64,000 nt of DNA from positions 6,518 through 70,517 of the forward strand of contig JANOSD010000116.1 in the NCBI GenBank assembly GCA_031415655.1. The letters are read 5' to 3'. The notes under the pieces are model-generated. The model worked only from the letters and a program-made list of their open reading frames with translations, ran no database searches and had not been told where the DNA came from. Positions 36,705 to 44,964 of the stretch are shown piece by piece. Each line of letters opens with the position of its first letter. The stretch's first letter is position 1. The stretch comes from JAKOVR01 sp031415655. Lineage in GTDB: Bacteria > Actinomycetota > Acidimicrobiia > Acidimicrobiales > Acidimicrobilacustridaceae. The position numbers were made by a program, and so were the translations under genes.

Positions 36705-38720
36705 ATGGCAAGCTCCCCGGAACAGGTGGGACTCGAGCAGCCGAGATCGGTCGTCACCCCATCTCGTTTGCGGCTGGCGCTCGTCGCCCTGGCATCAGTC
36801 TTTGCGGTGGCCCCGGTGTTGGTGGGGATCGCCCGGGTGCACGACTCGAGTTATCAACCATCGTTCGATCATGCCGTACATGAGCTGCTCGTACGAGATG
36901 TGGGAACCGACTCGCCCCCGTTGGTCGGGCCGTCAACCACTGCCGGAAACATGAACCACCCGGGACCGCTCCCGTTCTATGTGTTGTCGGTTCCGTATCG
37001 GGCGTTCGGTTCACCGTCGTGGGGGCTGTTGGTCGGTGCCGGAATCGTGTCGGCACTGGCCATAATGCTGGCGGTTGCGGTCGCGACCCGGGTGGGGGGA
37101 ACGTGGATCGGGCTTGCTGTTGCCGTGGGTGCCGGCGCCTTCCTGCATGCGGCCGGAGTGAGTGCCGCGCTCGATTTCTGGAATCCGTCGATCGCGCAGT
37201 ACCCGTTCTTGCTGTTTCTCGTGGCGGCGTGGGGAGTGGCTGCGGGAAGCCGATGGCTGTTGCCGTTGGTCGCGGTCGCCGGTTCGTTCGTCGCGCAGGC
37301 CCATGCTGGGTTCTTGCCGATGGTGGGACTGGTCGGCCTGTGGGCAATCGCCTCGCTGGTGTTGGGAGAGTGGATGAATCGTCGCCGGCGGGCACCCACC
37401 CGATCCGTGTCGCCCGGTAGCGGTGGAGTTCGGGACGGCTTGGCGGGGCCCGATGGAGCGGCGGCGCGTGACGTCGACGAAGCTGCCGGCCCGTCTATCG
37501 GGCAGCGCCTGTCTCGGTGGCGGGTGGTGGCGCCGATCACCTTGCTGATCGTCATGGGTTGTTGGGCTGCACCCTTTGTGCAGACCCGAACGGTGGCGGA
37601 GGGAAATCTTCCGATGCTGATTCGGTATGGCCTCTCAAGCGATCGGGTTGGCGTGGGGTTCGAGGTGGCGGCCGAAACGATGGCGCATCAACTCGGCGGT
37701 GTTCCCACGTGGTTGGGCAAACCCGACGCCGATCCCGGTGCGCCCATCACGGCCCTTCGCTCGCCGCTGACCGGGCTGGCGGTTCCGGCAGGCGCGTTGG
37801 TGTTCGCGGCGTTGGTGGCGTTTCGCCGACGAAGTCGGATGCTGGCATCGCTGGTGGGAACCGCAGTCGTCGCGATCGTGGCGGGGCTCTTCGCCGGCGC
37901 CGGAATCGAAGGCGAAGTGTTCGTGCACTACGTGCGTTGGTGGTGGTCGATCAGCCTGATCGTTTGCCTGAGCGCCGTGGCGGCCGTGGTCGTGGAGGTC
38001 CAGGCGCAGTTCATTCACCGTTCTGCTTCCCTCCCTGCCCGCCGTTCCTCCGCTGTCCTCCCCGACGCCGGGTCGTATTCCGCGGTCGCCCCTTCCGCTT
38101 CCGCTCCCGCCGTCACCCCTAACGCCGTCACCGATGGGGCGGATCGACGTTCGACGGCACTGACGCGTCGGGCCGTCGTCGCTCCCGCCTTGCTCCCCGT
38201 AGCGCTCGTGGCCGCGGCGATGGCGTCGACCATGAGCGCCATCCCGGATCGGCCGTGGTTCGTGCACAGCGACGATGCAGAGATGCGGGCGGTCACCTCG
38301 CAGGCGGTGATCGCCTACCGGGGGCGGGGCCCGGTGCAGGTCGACAACGACGGCACGATCGAGGGGGTGAAGCTCCAGACGGCGCTGCAAGTGCAGCTCG
38401 AACGGGCGGACATTCCCGTTGCGGTGGAGGATTCGACGGAGGCGAGGAGCACCTATGGCATCGTGCGGACCCAGCGGCGTCGCACCGCCTTGGTGATCGC
38501 CTCGACCGGCGAACAGATTGCGGCGTTGGTGAACCCCGATCAGTACCAGGCGCTGGCGGTGGCGGATCGCCTGAACGAGCGCGACCACATCGGGCTCCTG
38601 CTCCTGCTGGCCAAGGGGCCCGCCGTCACGCCGGGCGAGGCGGTGATGCGGGATGACCTCCTCCGCCGCGGCACGGTCCGTGCCGTGTTTCTCGATCTGC
38701 GGTGGTCCGGCCCGAACTGA
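36705..38720 (+). CDS. Large polytopic membrane protein (GT-C-like), unknown substrate
   Basis: Protein of 671 residues with about 10-11 predicted transmembrane segments in the first two thirds, e.g. 'LALVALASVFAVAPVLVGIA' and 'LLPLVAVAGSFVAQAHAGF', and an extracytoplasmic C-terminal part ('VQVDNDGTIEGVKLQTALQ'). The first external loop holds 'DHAVHELLVRDVG', reminiscent of the acidic loop of GT-C glycosyltransferases, but no confident family match can be made. A cytoplasmic arginine-rich loop lies near residue 220. It starts 17 bases after the SGNH gene and is probably co-transcribed, which would fit a role in cell-envelope glycan or surface-protein modification. Confidence 0.65.
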   Translation: MASSPEQVGLEQPRSVVTPSRLRLALVALASVFAVAPVLVGIARVHDSSYQPSFDHAVHELLVRDVGTDSPPLVGPSTTAGNMNHPGPLPFYVLSVPYRAFGSPSWGLLVGAGIVSALAIMLAVAVATRVGGTWIGLAVAVGAGAFLHAAGVSAALDFWNPSIAQYPFLLFLVAAWGVAAGSRWLLPLVAVAGSFVAQAHAGFLPMVGLVGLWAIASLVLGEWMNRRRRAPTRSVSPGSGGVRDGLAGPDGAAARDVDEAAGPSIGQRLSRWRVVAPITLLIVMGCWAAPFVQTRTVAEGNLPMLIRYGLSSDRVGVGFEVAAETMAHQLGGVPTWLGKPDADPGAPITALRSPLTGLAVPAGALVFAALVAFRRRSRMLASLVGTAVVAIVAGLFAGAGIEGEVFVHYVRWWWSISLIVCLSAVAAVVVEVQAQFIHRSASLPARRSSAVLPDAGSYSAVAPSASAPAVTPNAVTDGADRRSTALTRRAVVAPALLPVALVAAAMASTMSAIPDRPWFVHSDDAEMRAVTSQAVIAYRGRGPVQVDNDGTIEGVKLQTALQVQLERADIPVAVEDSTEARSTYGIVRTQRRRTALVIASTGEQIAALVNPDQYQALAVADRLNERDHIGLLLLLAKGPAVTPGEAVMRDDLLRRGTVRAVFLDLRWSGPN

Positions 38721-39040
38721 CGCAACCGGTGAACCAACCCGCTCGTTGCCGAGCCAGCGCCGGCCCGCGCCGGCCCGTGTTTTGCTCGGCCCGTGGTGCC
38801 CGGCGAACCATGTTGCAACCGTCCCCCTTGTAGGGGTCTCGTTGCAGCATGGTTCCCAATGCAACCGGTGAACGAACCTTGACCAACCCTGACCAACCCT
38901 GAACGAACCCCGACGTTGCCGGCCGTGGCATCCGAACTTTTGGGTGTTCGGCACCGGCGTTCGCGGCGGGCTCCGAGCGGCCCAGAAGAGAAATCCGGCG
39001 TCGATCGACTCGGAGCCGGCGTGCGGCGAGAGGCCGAGCG
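38721..39040. other. Intergenic stretch with palindrome and short repeats
   Basis: It contains the family A palindrome at 38805-38855, the phrase GCAACCGGTGAAC at both 38723 and 38862, and the tandem 'CCTTGACCAACCCTGACCAA' around 38877. No gene is seen. Confidence 0.6.
38805..38855. repeat. Dispersed palindrome, family A copy 2
   Basis: Arms GAACCATGTTGCAAC and GTTGCAGCATGGTTC (one mismatch) around an inner CCCC...GGGG palindrome. Same design and core as the copies at 28066 and 58410. Confidence 0.8.
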
Positions 39041-39116
39041 TGGCACCCCCAACGGGATTCGAACCCGTGTTGTCGCCTTGAAAGGGCGATGTCCTAGGCC
39101 TCTGAACGATGGGGGC
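39041..39116 (-). tRNA. tRNA-Glu (anticodon TTC)
   Basis: Acceptor GCCCCCA/TGGGGGT (a G-T first pair), anticodon loop CTTTCAA with anticodon TTC flanked by CGCC/GGCG, T stem CGGG-type pairing, discriminator G and encoded CCA at 39041-39043. It is alone, on the minus strand. Confidence 0.94.
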
Positions 39117-39299
39117 GAGGCGCCACGTGACCCCGGTTGGGGAACGAAGCGTCGGTGAGCGTACCAGCCGCCCGGCGCTGGCCCGAAGTCGGATTCGTGG
39201 AGGTGGCGGTGTTGACCAAGTAGCGGCGTCGTGTTCGGAGTGGTGTGCCGTAACCTCCGCGGCGTGAAGAGGACCAGGTCGTCCCAATCGAATCGCACG

Positions 39300-39971
39300 A
39301 TGGTTCGCCAAGCCGCCGACCTGTCCCTCGCCGGATTGGCCGGCTACTTCGTTGGCACCTTTCCCTCGGCCGACGTGGCATCGACCATCGCCACCCGGGG
39401 AGCGGCGGATCTCCGGTCGTCCGGTTCGGGCAATCCGGGAGCGGTCAACGCCATGCAGGTGTTGGGCAAACGGTGGGGGTATGCCGTGATGGCAGCCGAT
39501 ATCGGGAAGGGGGCGTTGGCCGCAGGTGTCGGCCGGCGGATCGCCGCAACGAACGGGGCGCACCTTTGCGCCACCGCTGCGGTGATCGGTCACTGCTTCC
39601 CGGTGTGGTCGGGTTTTCGTGGTGGGAAGGGCGTCGCCGCCAGCGTGGGTCAGTGCCTCGCCACCTTCCCGGCTTATTTCCCGATCGACCTCGCCGTGGC
39701 GGCCGTCACCGCGTCGTCGCCCCGGTGGAAACAACGGGCGTTCGCATCAACGGCGGCGGCGTCGATTACGTGGGTCGGCGCATCGGTCCTCTGGTGGCAG
39801 CGGGGTTGGCCCAACGCTTGGGGTCCGCCGGCCACGGCCGCCCTTCCTCTCGGAGCCACGGTCAGCAGCGCGGTGATCCTCTTCAAGTTCGCGAACGCGG
39901 TCACGCCGGCTGCGCCAACCCCCGCCCCGACCTCCCCCGACCACGGTTCTTCTGACAAGGTGCCCACATGA
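39300..39971 (+). CDS. plsY: Acyl-phosphate:glycerol-3-phosphate acyltransferase
   Basis: Membrane protein of 223 residues that makes lysophosphatidic acid from acyl-phosphate and glycerol 3-phosphate. Family motifs are visible: 'GTFPSADV' in helix 1, 'GSGNPGAVNAMQVLG' (usual GSGNxGATNxxR) and 'GHCFPVWSGFRGGKGVA'. Five or so transmembrane segments are predicted. The ATG at 39300 is chosen; a GTG at 39264 would add 12 residues. It overlaps degV by ATGA, which fits a shared lipid role because DegV proteins bind fatty acids. Confidence 0.9.
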   Translation: MVRQAADLSLAGLAGYFVGTFPSADVASTIATRGAADLRSSGSGNPGAVNAMQVLGKRWGYAVMAADIGKGALAAGVGRRIAATNGAHLCATAAVIGHCFPVWSGFRGGKGVAASVGQCLATFPAYFPIDLAVAAVTASSPRWKQRAFASTAAASITWVGASVLWWQRGWPNAWGPPATAALPLGATVSSAVILFKFANAVTPAAPTPAPTSPDHGSSDKVPT

Positions 39972-40840
39972 TCGCCCTCGTAACGGATTCCAACTCGCAG
40001 TGGCCACACGAACTCGCCGACGAGTTTGCGGCCGCCGGCGTGTTCGTGGAGGTCGTGCCGCTCACCGTGGTGATCGACGGGAAAGAACATCTCGAAGGGG
40101 TGGACCTCGACGCCGACACGTTCTATGCGCGGTTCGAGCCGGGGGCTGCACCGGTCGTGTCCACGTCACAACCGTCGCCGGGTTTGTTCGCCGCCGCCTA
40201 TCAGCGGGTGATCGATGCCGGGGCCACGGAAATCGTGTCGATCCACATCGGCGACGGGCTTTCGGGGACGCTCAATTCGGCCCGGCTCGCCGCGGCGTCG
40301 GCGGAGGTACCCGTGCATCTCGTTGATACCACGGTTGCGTCGTTCGCAATCGGTTGTTGTGTGTGGGCCGCCGCCGACGTGGCGCGTTCCGGTGGTTCGG
40401 TCGCCGATGTGGTGCACGCCGCCGAACAGGTAGGGCCCCGCACGACCAACGCCTTTCTGCTCGGCGCCGAGACGTTCGCGCGGGCGGGGGGACGGATGGC
40501 CCTTCCCGGGGAACCTGTCATCCCGAGCGACGGTGTTCCGGTGTACTCGTTGCAAGGGAACGATCTCGTCGTTGTGGGCCACGCCGTCGATGTCGACACT
40601 GCCGCCGATCTCTTCGCCCAGTTTGCGTTGGTCGACGCGTCGCTGTCCGCACCCGTCCGGGTTGGCGTGGGGATCGCCGACGTTTCCACCGATCCGATCT
40701 GGCCCGCGGTGCGCGACCGGCTCGACGGCCGACCGGAGATCGACCGTGTGATCCGCTATCGGGTGGGGCCGAGTGCCGGCGCCCACACGGGCCCCGGTAC
40801 CACGGGCATTGTGGTTGCTCCCACGATCGCGTCGACATGA
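39968..40840 (+). CDS. DegV-family fatty-acid-binding protein
   Basis: Protein of 290 residues. It starts 'MIALVTDSNSQWP' and has 'VVSTSQPSPGLFAAAY' (the conserved TSQPS lipid head-group loop), 'SIHIGDGLSGTLNSARLAA' and 'VHLVDTTVASFAIG'. DegV/FakB proteins carry fatty acids, in Firmicutes for phosphorylation by FakA. No FakA gene is visible here. It is translationally coupled to plsY before it and to the metallopeptidase gene after it. Confidence 0.92.
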   Translation: MIALVTDSNSQWPHELADEFAAAGVFVEVVPLTVVIDGKEHLEGVDLDADTFYARFEPGAAPVVSTSQPSPGLFAAAYQRVIDAGATEIVSIHIGDGLSGTLNSARLAAASAEVPVHLVDTTVASFAIGCCVWAAADVARSGGSVADVVHAAEQVGPRTTNAFLLGAETFARAGGRMALPGEPVIPSDGVPVYSLQGNDLVVVGHAVDVDTAADLFAQFALVDASLSAPVRVGVGIADVSTDPIWPAVRDRLDGRPEIDRVIRYRVGPSAGAHTGPGTTGIVVAPTIAST

Positions 40841-42633
40841 GCTTTTCGGAATGTCCCCGATGTCGGGGCCTTTGGTACGCCGGTGAAGATCGATGCCGGT
40901 TGTGTGGCCTCAGTTCCGACCTGGCTGCCGTGCAAACCGCTCGGCCCCCCACCAACGAAGCCGCGCCGGGGGCGTTCCCAGGCGTGCGGCCGCCCGACCC
41001 GTCGTGGGCGACGCCCAGCTCGCGGCCGGCAGGTCCGCCGACGGGTTACGGCCCCCCTTCGCCAACTGGGTATGGGCCGCCTCCGGGGTACGGTCCGCCT
41101 CCGGGGTACGGGCCGCCTTCGCCAACTGGGTACGGGCCGCCTGCGGGGTACGGGCCGCCTCCGGGGTACGGGTATGGGCCGCCTCCCGGTGGAGTTCTAC
41201 CGTCGAAACGTCGGCGGAAGATCAATCCCCTCCATCTAGGTGTGTTCGTCGCATCGGCGGTGTTGGTTGGTTTGATCGCTTTCAACGTGGTCCTCAAGCA
41301 GCGAAGTCCGCAGTATCCGTCCGCATGGGACCCTCGAGTCGCCTCGATCGCCGACTGGGTGAGTTCCGCTCGCGGGCTTCCTTACAAGACCCCCGTTTTC
41401 GTCGATTTTCTCAGCGAGGCTGAGTTCACCGCCAAGGTGCAGCAACCCACTGCCAACCCCACGGATGCCGATCGGCAAGCCGCCGAACAGACCGAGGGCT
41501 ACTTCCGAAGCATCGGGCTTTTGCAGGGTGACGTCGACCTCTTGGCATCGACGTCCACGCTCCGGGGCTCGGGCACCTTGGCGTTCTACTCCACGACCAC
41601 GAAGCGGGTCACCGTGCGGGGGACCGATCTCACGGCATCGGTTCGGGTGACGCTGGCCCATGAACTCACCCATGTGTTGCAAGATCAGCACTTCAATCTG
41701 ACCGTGCATGGCGGCTCCGACAAGGCCGGACCCAGTGACGTCTTGCGAGCGGTGGCCGAAGGCGATGCCGTACATATCGAGCATGAGTTCGTCAAACAGC
41801 TGAGCGAGGCCGACAAAACGGCGTACGCAAAAGAAACCGAAGCGGGGTATAGCCAGTTCGAACAAACGACCTCGGCCGTGCCCGACGTGTTGCGAGCCGC
41901 GTTCGGTGCCCCCTACATCCTCGGCGAGCCGTTCGTGGACTTCCTTTACGCCACCGGTGGGCCGGAATCGGTGAATGAAGCGTTCCGCCAGCCGCCCAAC
42001 TCACTCGCGGCGATGGCCTACACAATCTCCTACCTCGAGCGTCGGCCGGACTACCCACCCGAGCCGCCGGCAGCGAGCGGCACCGTGGTGGAGGACGGCA
42101 CCTTCGACGCCGTGCAACTGTTCCTCATGCTGTCCGCGCGTATGGAGGCGCATGACGCCCTTCGTGCCGTTGATGCGTGGGCGGGCGACGCGTTCGTGGC
42201 CGCCGACGCCGCCGGCAAGGTGTGCACCGATATTGCCTTTGCGGGGCGAATCGACGGCGACATGGGAAAAAACGTCGACCGCTACAAGGAACTTTCCGAC
42301 TTGCTCACCACCTGGGCGACCGCAATGCCGGCCGAAGCGGGGGCCACCGTGACGTTCGATGGCACTCGTCTCAACTTGCGCTCCTGCGATCCCGGTACCG
42401 CCGCTGACCAGAAGATTCAGGGGCAGCCGTCGCAAAATCTCGCGGTGATCGTGGTGCGGATCTACGCCATGGGTTCGTCGATGAAGGCCGGGAACAGTGC
42501 TGCAAAAGCGCAGTGTGCGGCGACGGGATTTGTGAACGCCTACACCGTGGAACAGCTTCGGGATCAGAGCTCCACGTCGAAGGAAGAGGTTCAGCAAAAG
42601 CTCACGGAGACCGCCGCCGCCTGTCCCGTATAA
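40837..42633 (+). CDS. Membrane-anchored HExxH metallopeptidase with zinc ribbon and GYGPP repeats
   Basis: Protein of 598 residues. Order: an N-terminal zinc ribbon (CPRC-x12-CRLC, residues 6-25), a Pro/Gly/Tyr-rich stretch of about 12 'GYGPP' units (residues about 68-115), a basic stop 'SKRRRK', one transmembrane helix (about 130-150), then an exported domain. That domain holds 'LAHELTHVLQDQHF' (HExxH) near residue 272 and 'VAEGDAVHIEHEF' some 35 residues later, where a third zinc ligand would be expected. It looks like a gluzincin-type peptidase acting outside the membrane. It overlaps the degV stop by ATGA. The substrate is unknown. Confidence 0.75.
   Translation: MSFSECPRCRGLWYAGEDRCRLCGLSSDLAAVQTARPPTNEAAPGAFPGVRPPDPSWATPSSRPAGPPTGYGPPSPTGYGPPPGYGPPPGYGPPSPTGYGPPAGYGPPPGYGYGPPPGGVLPSKRRRKINPLHLGVFVASAVLVGLIAFNVVLKQRSPQYPSAWDPRVASIADWVSSARGLPYKTPVFVDFLSEAEFTAKVQQPTANPTDADRQAAEQTEGYFRSIGLLQGDVDLLASTSTLRGSGTLAFYSTTTKRVTVRGTDLTASVRVTLAHELTHVLQDQHFNLTVHGGSDKAGPSDVLRAVAEGDAVHIEHEFVKQLSEADKTAYAKETEAGYSQFEQTTSAVPDVLRAAFGAPYILGEPFVDFLYATGGPESVNEAFRQPPNSLAAMAYTISYLERRPDYPPEPPAASGTVVEDGTFDAVQLFLMLSARMEAHDALRAVDAWAGDAFVAADAAGKVCTDIAFAGRIDGDMGKNVDRYKELSDLLTTWATAMPAEAGATVTFDGTRLNLRSCDPGTAADQKIQGQPSQNLAVIVVRIYAMGSSMKAGNSAAKAQCAATGFVNAYTVEQLRDQSSTSKEEVQQKLTETAAACPV
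41035..41195 (+). repeat. In-frame tandem repeat encoding GYGPP units
   Basis: Units of 15 to 24 bases such as TACGGGCCGCCTCCGGGG recur around 41040-41190 within the metallopeptidase gene. They encode a flexible cytoplasmic linker and may vary in copy number. Confidence 0.8.
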
Positions 42634-42652
42634 GCCCGCCCGAGGCAGCGCC

Positions 42653-43492
42653 TCACGGCGGCAGTGGTTTGTCGTCGTCGTCGCCGCCGGCCGATTCGTC
42701 GTCCGCCTGGTGGCTCCCGTCGGGTCCGCCATCCTCCGGATCGCGTTCGGCAAATTGGGCTTCAAAGGCCAGGTCGAAGTGGACTGCGGCATCTTGCTCG
42801 TTCTGGCCTCCGTCGGCTTCCCGGTCGTCGTTCACGCCGTCGCTGCCGGTGAGGTTGTCGTCGAAATGTTCGCCGTCTTGCTGGTCCTCGAACTCGTCCG
42901 GGTCGTATGCCTCCTCGTCCTCATCGTCATCGTCATCGAGCAGGTCGCCATCACCGAGTAAGCCGACATCGATGCCGGCGGCACGTAGGGCCTTCTTGCT
43001 CGGATACTGAAGGCCGTTGGGCATCAAAACGTCGAGCAGATCGTGGAGCAGTGTGGCGAGGAACTCCGACAGAACGAGAAGTTCATAGCGGGGGTCGTCG
43101 GGGGCGAGCGGGAGAAGGTCCTCGGGAGTCCAGCCGTCGTGGTCGACGCCGAGGAGCGTGCCGATGCTCACCCGAGCGGCGTTCGTGGCCTGCAACCAGC
43201 CCTCTGCTTCCGCCACCGAGATCGTGCGAGCATGAAGCGACTCGGCCACGGCATCGAGCGCATGCATGCGAGAGGCAACGAGTTCTTCGCGCATATAGCG
43301 CTGATACTCGGCGTCAAGCCCGGGATGATGGGTGTAGGCCGCGGGAAAGAGCCGATCGAGCCCGTCGCCCCCCGAGGTGAGGCGCTCCCGAAGGTCGTCG
43401 AGGGCGTTCTGTAAGAGACTGATCGCGGCGGGTGGCACACGCACCTTGATCACGTCGTCTCGGCGAACGAACCATCGGAGAAACCTCGGCAT
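42653..43492 (-). CDS. DUF2017-family protein with long acidic tail
   Basis: Protein of 279 residues. Residues 1-165 match the actinobacterial DUF2017 type: 'MPRFLRWFVRRDDVIKVRVP', 'LLQNALDDLRERL', 'WLQATNAARVSIGTLLG' and 'LSEFLATLLHDLLDVL'. After that comes an unusual tail of about 110 residues made mostly of Asp, Glu, Gln and Gly ('DDDDDEDEEAYDPDEFED'). DUF2017 genes commonly follow clpS in actinobacteria; the function is unknown. It starts 15 bases after the clpS stop. Confidence 0.85.
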   Translation of the reverse strand: MPRFLRWFVRRDDVIKVRVPPAAISLLQNALDDLRERLTSGGDGLDRLFPAAYTHHPGLDAEYQRYMREELVASRMHALDAVAESLHARTISVAEAEGWLQATNAARVSIGTLLGVDHDGWTPEDLLPLAPDDPRYELLVLSEFLATLLHDLLDVLMPNGLQYPSKKALRAAGIDVGLLGDGDLLDDDDDEDEEAYDPDEFEDQQDGEHFDDNLTGSDGVNDDREADGGQNEQDAAVHFDLAFEAQFAERDPEDGGPDGSHQADDESAGGDDDDKPLPP

Positions 43493-43507
43493 AACAAACG
43501 GTTCCGA

Positions 43508-43843
43508 TCAGTCCTGTTGCATGGTGGCCCAGAGCGTGTGCTCGTGGAGGCGGAACACGTCGAGCTCGGCTTTCTCCCGCGGCCCGGAGCTCACCACGGC
43601 CCGGCCCACGTTGTGCACCTGGAGCATGAGATGTTCGGCCTTCTCGTAGCTGTAGCCGAACAGTTTCTGGATTACGTAGGTGACGTACGGCATCAAATTG
43701 ATGGGGTCGTTCCAGACGATCACGACCCAGGGCCGATCGGGATCGTACGCATCTTCGTGGTCAGGTTTCTCCTCCTCCACCTCCGCAGGAGCCGTCATGG
43801 GAGCGGTCATTCTCACGGAGGCCGTCGCAAACGAGGACTGCAT
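43508..43843 (-). CDS. clpS: ATP-dependent Clp protease adaptor ClpS
   Basis: Protein of about 111 residues. The core is typical: 'RPWVVIVWNDPINLMPYVTY' (the N-degron pocket Asn-Asp), 'VIQKLFGYSYEKAEHLMLQV' and 'HNVGRAVVSSG', with 'REKAELDVFRLH'. ClpS delivers N-end rule substrates to ClpAP or ClpCP. The ATG at 43843 overlaps the ctaA stop (TGATG); 43810 is an internal alternative that removes a non-conserved N-terminus. It is followed directly by the DUF2017 gene. Confidence 0.9.
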   Translation of the reverse strand: MQSSFATASVRMTAPMTAPAEVEEEKPDHEDAYDPDRPWVVIVWNDPINLMPYVTYVIQKLFGYSYEKAEHLMLQVHNVGRAVVSSGPREKAELDVFRLHEHTLWATMQQD

Positions 43844-44841
43844 CACGAGGCGACGGTTTCAAGCTCCGGCGAATCGACGGCCCAGAGCGCCGCCTGTTCG
43901 GAGACGGTTCGGGCCGGCGCCGGCACCGTGCACAGCAGTACCAGCCGGACCACGGTGATCCACACGATGGTGGCGCCGAACACGTGCAGTCCGACCAGAA
44001 CCGGTGGGACCCCGTTGAAGTACTGGGCGTAGCCGAGGCCACCCTGCGCAAGAAGTGCGACGGTCACCCAGGCGGCGGCACGTCGGACCCTCGCCGCCGC
44101 GCCGGTTCGGTAGAGAAGCCACGTTGTGGCGACGGCGAGGGCGACGGTGCACCACGCGGCGAGACCGTGCACTCGAATCACGGCGAGGATCGAGAACGGG
44201 AGCCGGCTAGCCCGAGTGTCGCCCCCGTGAGGGCCAGCGCCGGTAACGAACGTTCCGGCGATGACAGTGATCGTGGCGGCGGCCGCGCAGCACCACGCCA
44301 GCGAGTGCGCTCGGGACGTGACCACGAGCTCTCGTCGCGCCGAACTCTTTGTGGTGGTTTCCCCCGCTCGATGGTGCAAGACGAGCGATGCCCAAAGAAT
44401 GACAACGGCGAGCAGGAAGTGGGCGATCACCGGGATGGGCGTGAGTTTCAGCTTCACGACGAAGGCGCCGAGCACAACCTCGCCCAATACCCCCACGGCC
44501 AGGGCCATCGACCACGCGAACAGATCACGTCGGAACGGCCGCAGCATCGCAGCGGCAGCGATCACGAGAAGTATGGGGAGCCCGAGCAAACCAGAAAGCA
44601 GCCGGTTCACGAACTCCATCACGGCATGTGGTTGGTCGAGCGCGGCGACGAACTGGTCCGCTTCGCAGGTGGGCCAGTCGGAGCACCCAAGCCCGGACCC
44701 GGTGAGTCGCACGATCGATCCGCTCACGATCACGATCACGGTGAGGGCCACAATCAGGAGCGCCAGCCGGCGGACCAGCCCAACCGTGGGTCGGAGCCTG
44801 TCGGGAAGGGCGAAACGCCCGGTCGATCGGTTCTCCTGCAT
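43843..44841 (-). CDS. ctaA: Heme A synthase
   Basis: Membrane protein of 332 residues with about eight helices, of the CtaA/Cox15 family that oxidises heme O to heme A. Seen: 'VVSGSIVRLTGSGLGCSDWP' (split after residue 45) with the Cys, a histidine-bearing helix 'HAVMEFVNRLLSG' with the E-x-x-x-R pattern, 'VIAHFLLAVVI', and in the second half 'VIRVHGLAAW' and 'LVGLHVFGATIVW' histidines. It is divergent from ctaB and overlaps clpS by one base. Confidence 0.92.
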   Translation of the reverse strand: MQENRSTGRFALPDRLRPTVGLVRRLALLIVALTVIVIVSGSIVRLTGSGLGCSDWPTCEADQFVAALDQPHAVMEFVNRLLSGLLGLPILLVIAAAAMLRPFRRDLFAWSMALAVGVLGEVVLGAFVVKLKLTPIPVIAHFLLAVVILWASLVLHHRAGETTTKSSARRELVVTSRAHSLAWCCAAAATITVIAGTFVTGAGPHGGDTRASRLPFSILAVIRVHGLAAWCTVALAVATTWLLYRTGAAARVRRAAAWVTVALLAQGGLGYAQYFNGVPPVLVGLHVFGATIVWITVVRLVLLCTVPAPARTVSEQAALWAVDSPELETVAS

Positions 44842-44964
44842 GGTCGGACTGTACGGGTTCGAGATGCTGACGAGCACGTCGAGAGGGCAAGCAGTTCTTC
44901 GAGCGCACCTCCTTGGCGGCTGGATTGTCGCGGTCAACAGAAGACCTTCTATCGTGAGAGCGAG

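Noticed and set aside
37635..39734. Minus-strand frame of 699 residues across tRNA-Glu
   Set aside because: Antisense of the membrane protein gene and plsY and runs through a tRNA; no motif.
41035..41195. CRISPR-like array
   Set aside because: Units are short, contiguous and in frame, and encode GYGPP repeats inside a gene; there are no spacers and no cas genes.
43984..44964. Very long N-terminal extension of ctaB (frame open from 43984)
   Set aside because: That part is the antisense shadow of ctaA; the ATG at 44965 gives the normal family N-terminus.
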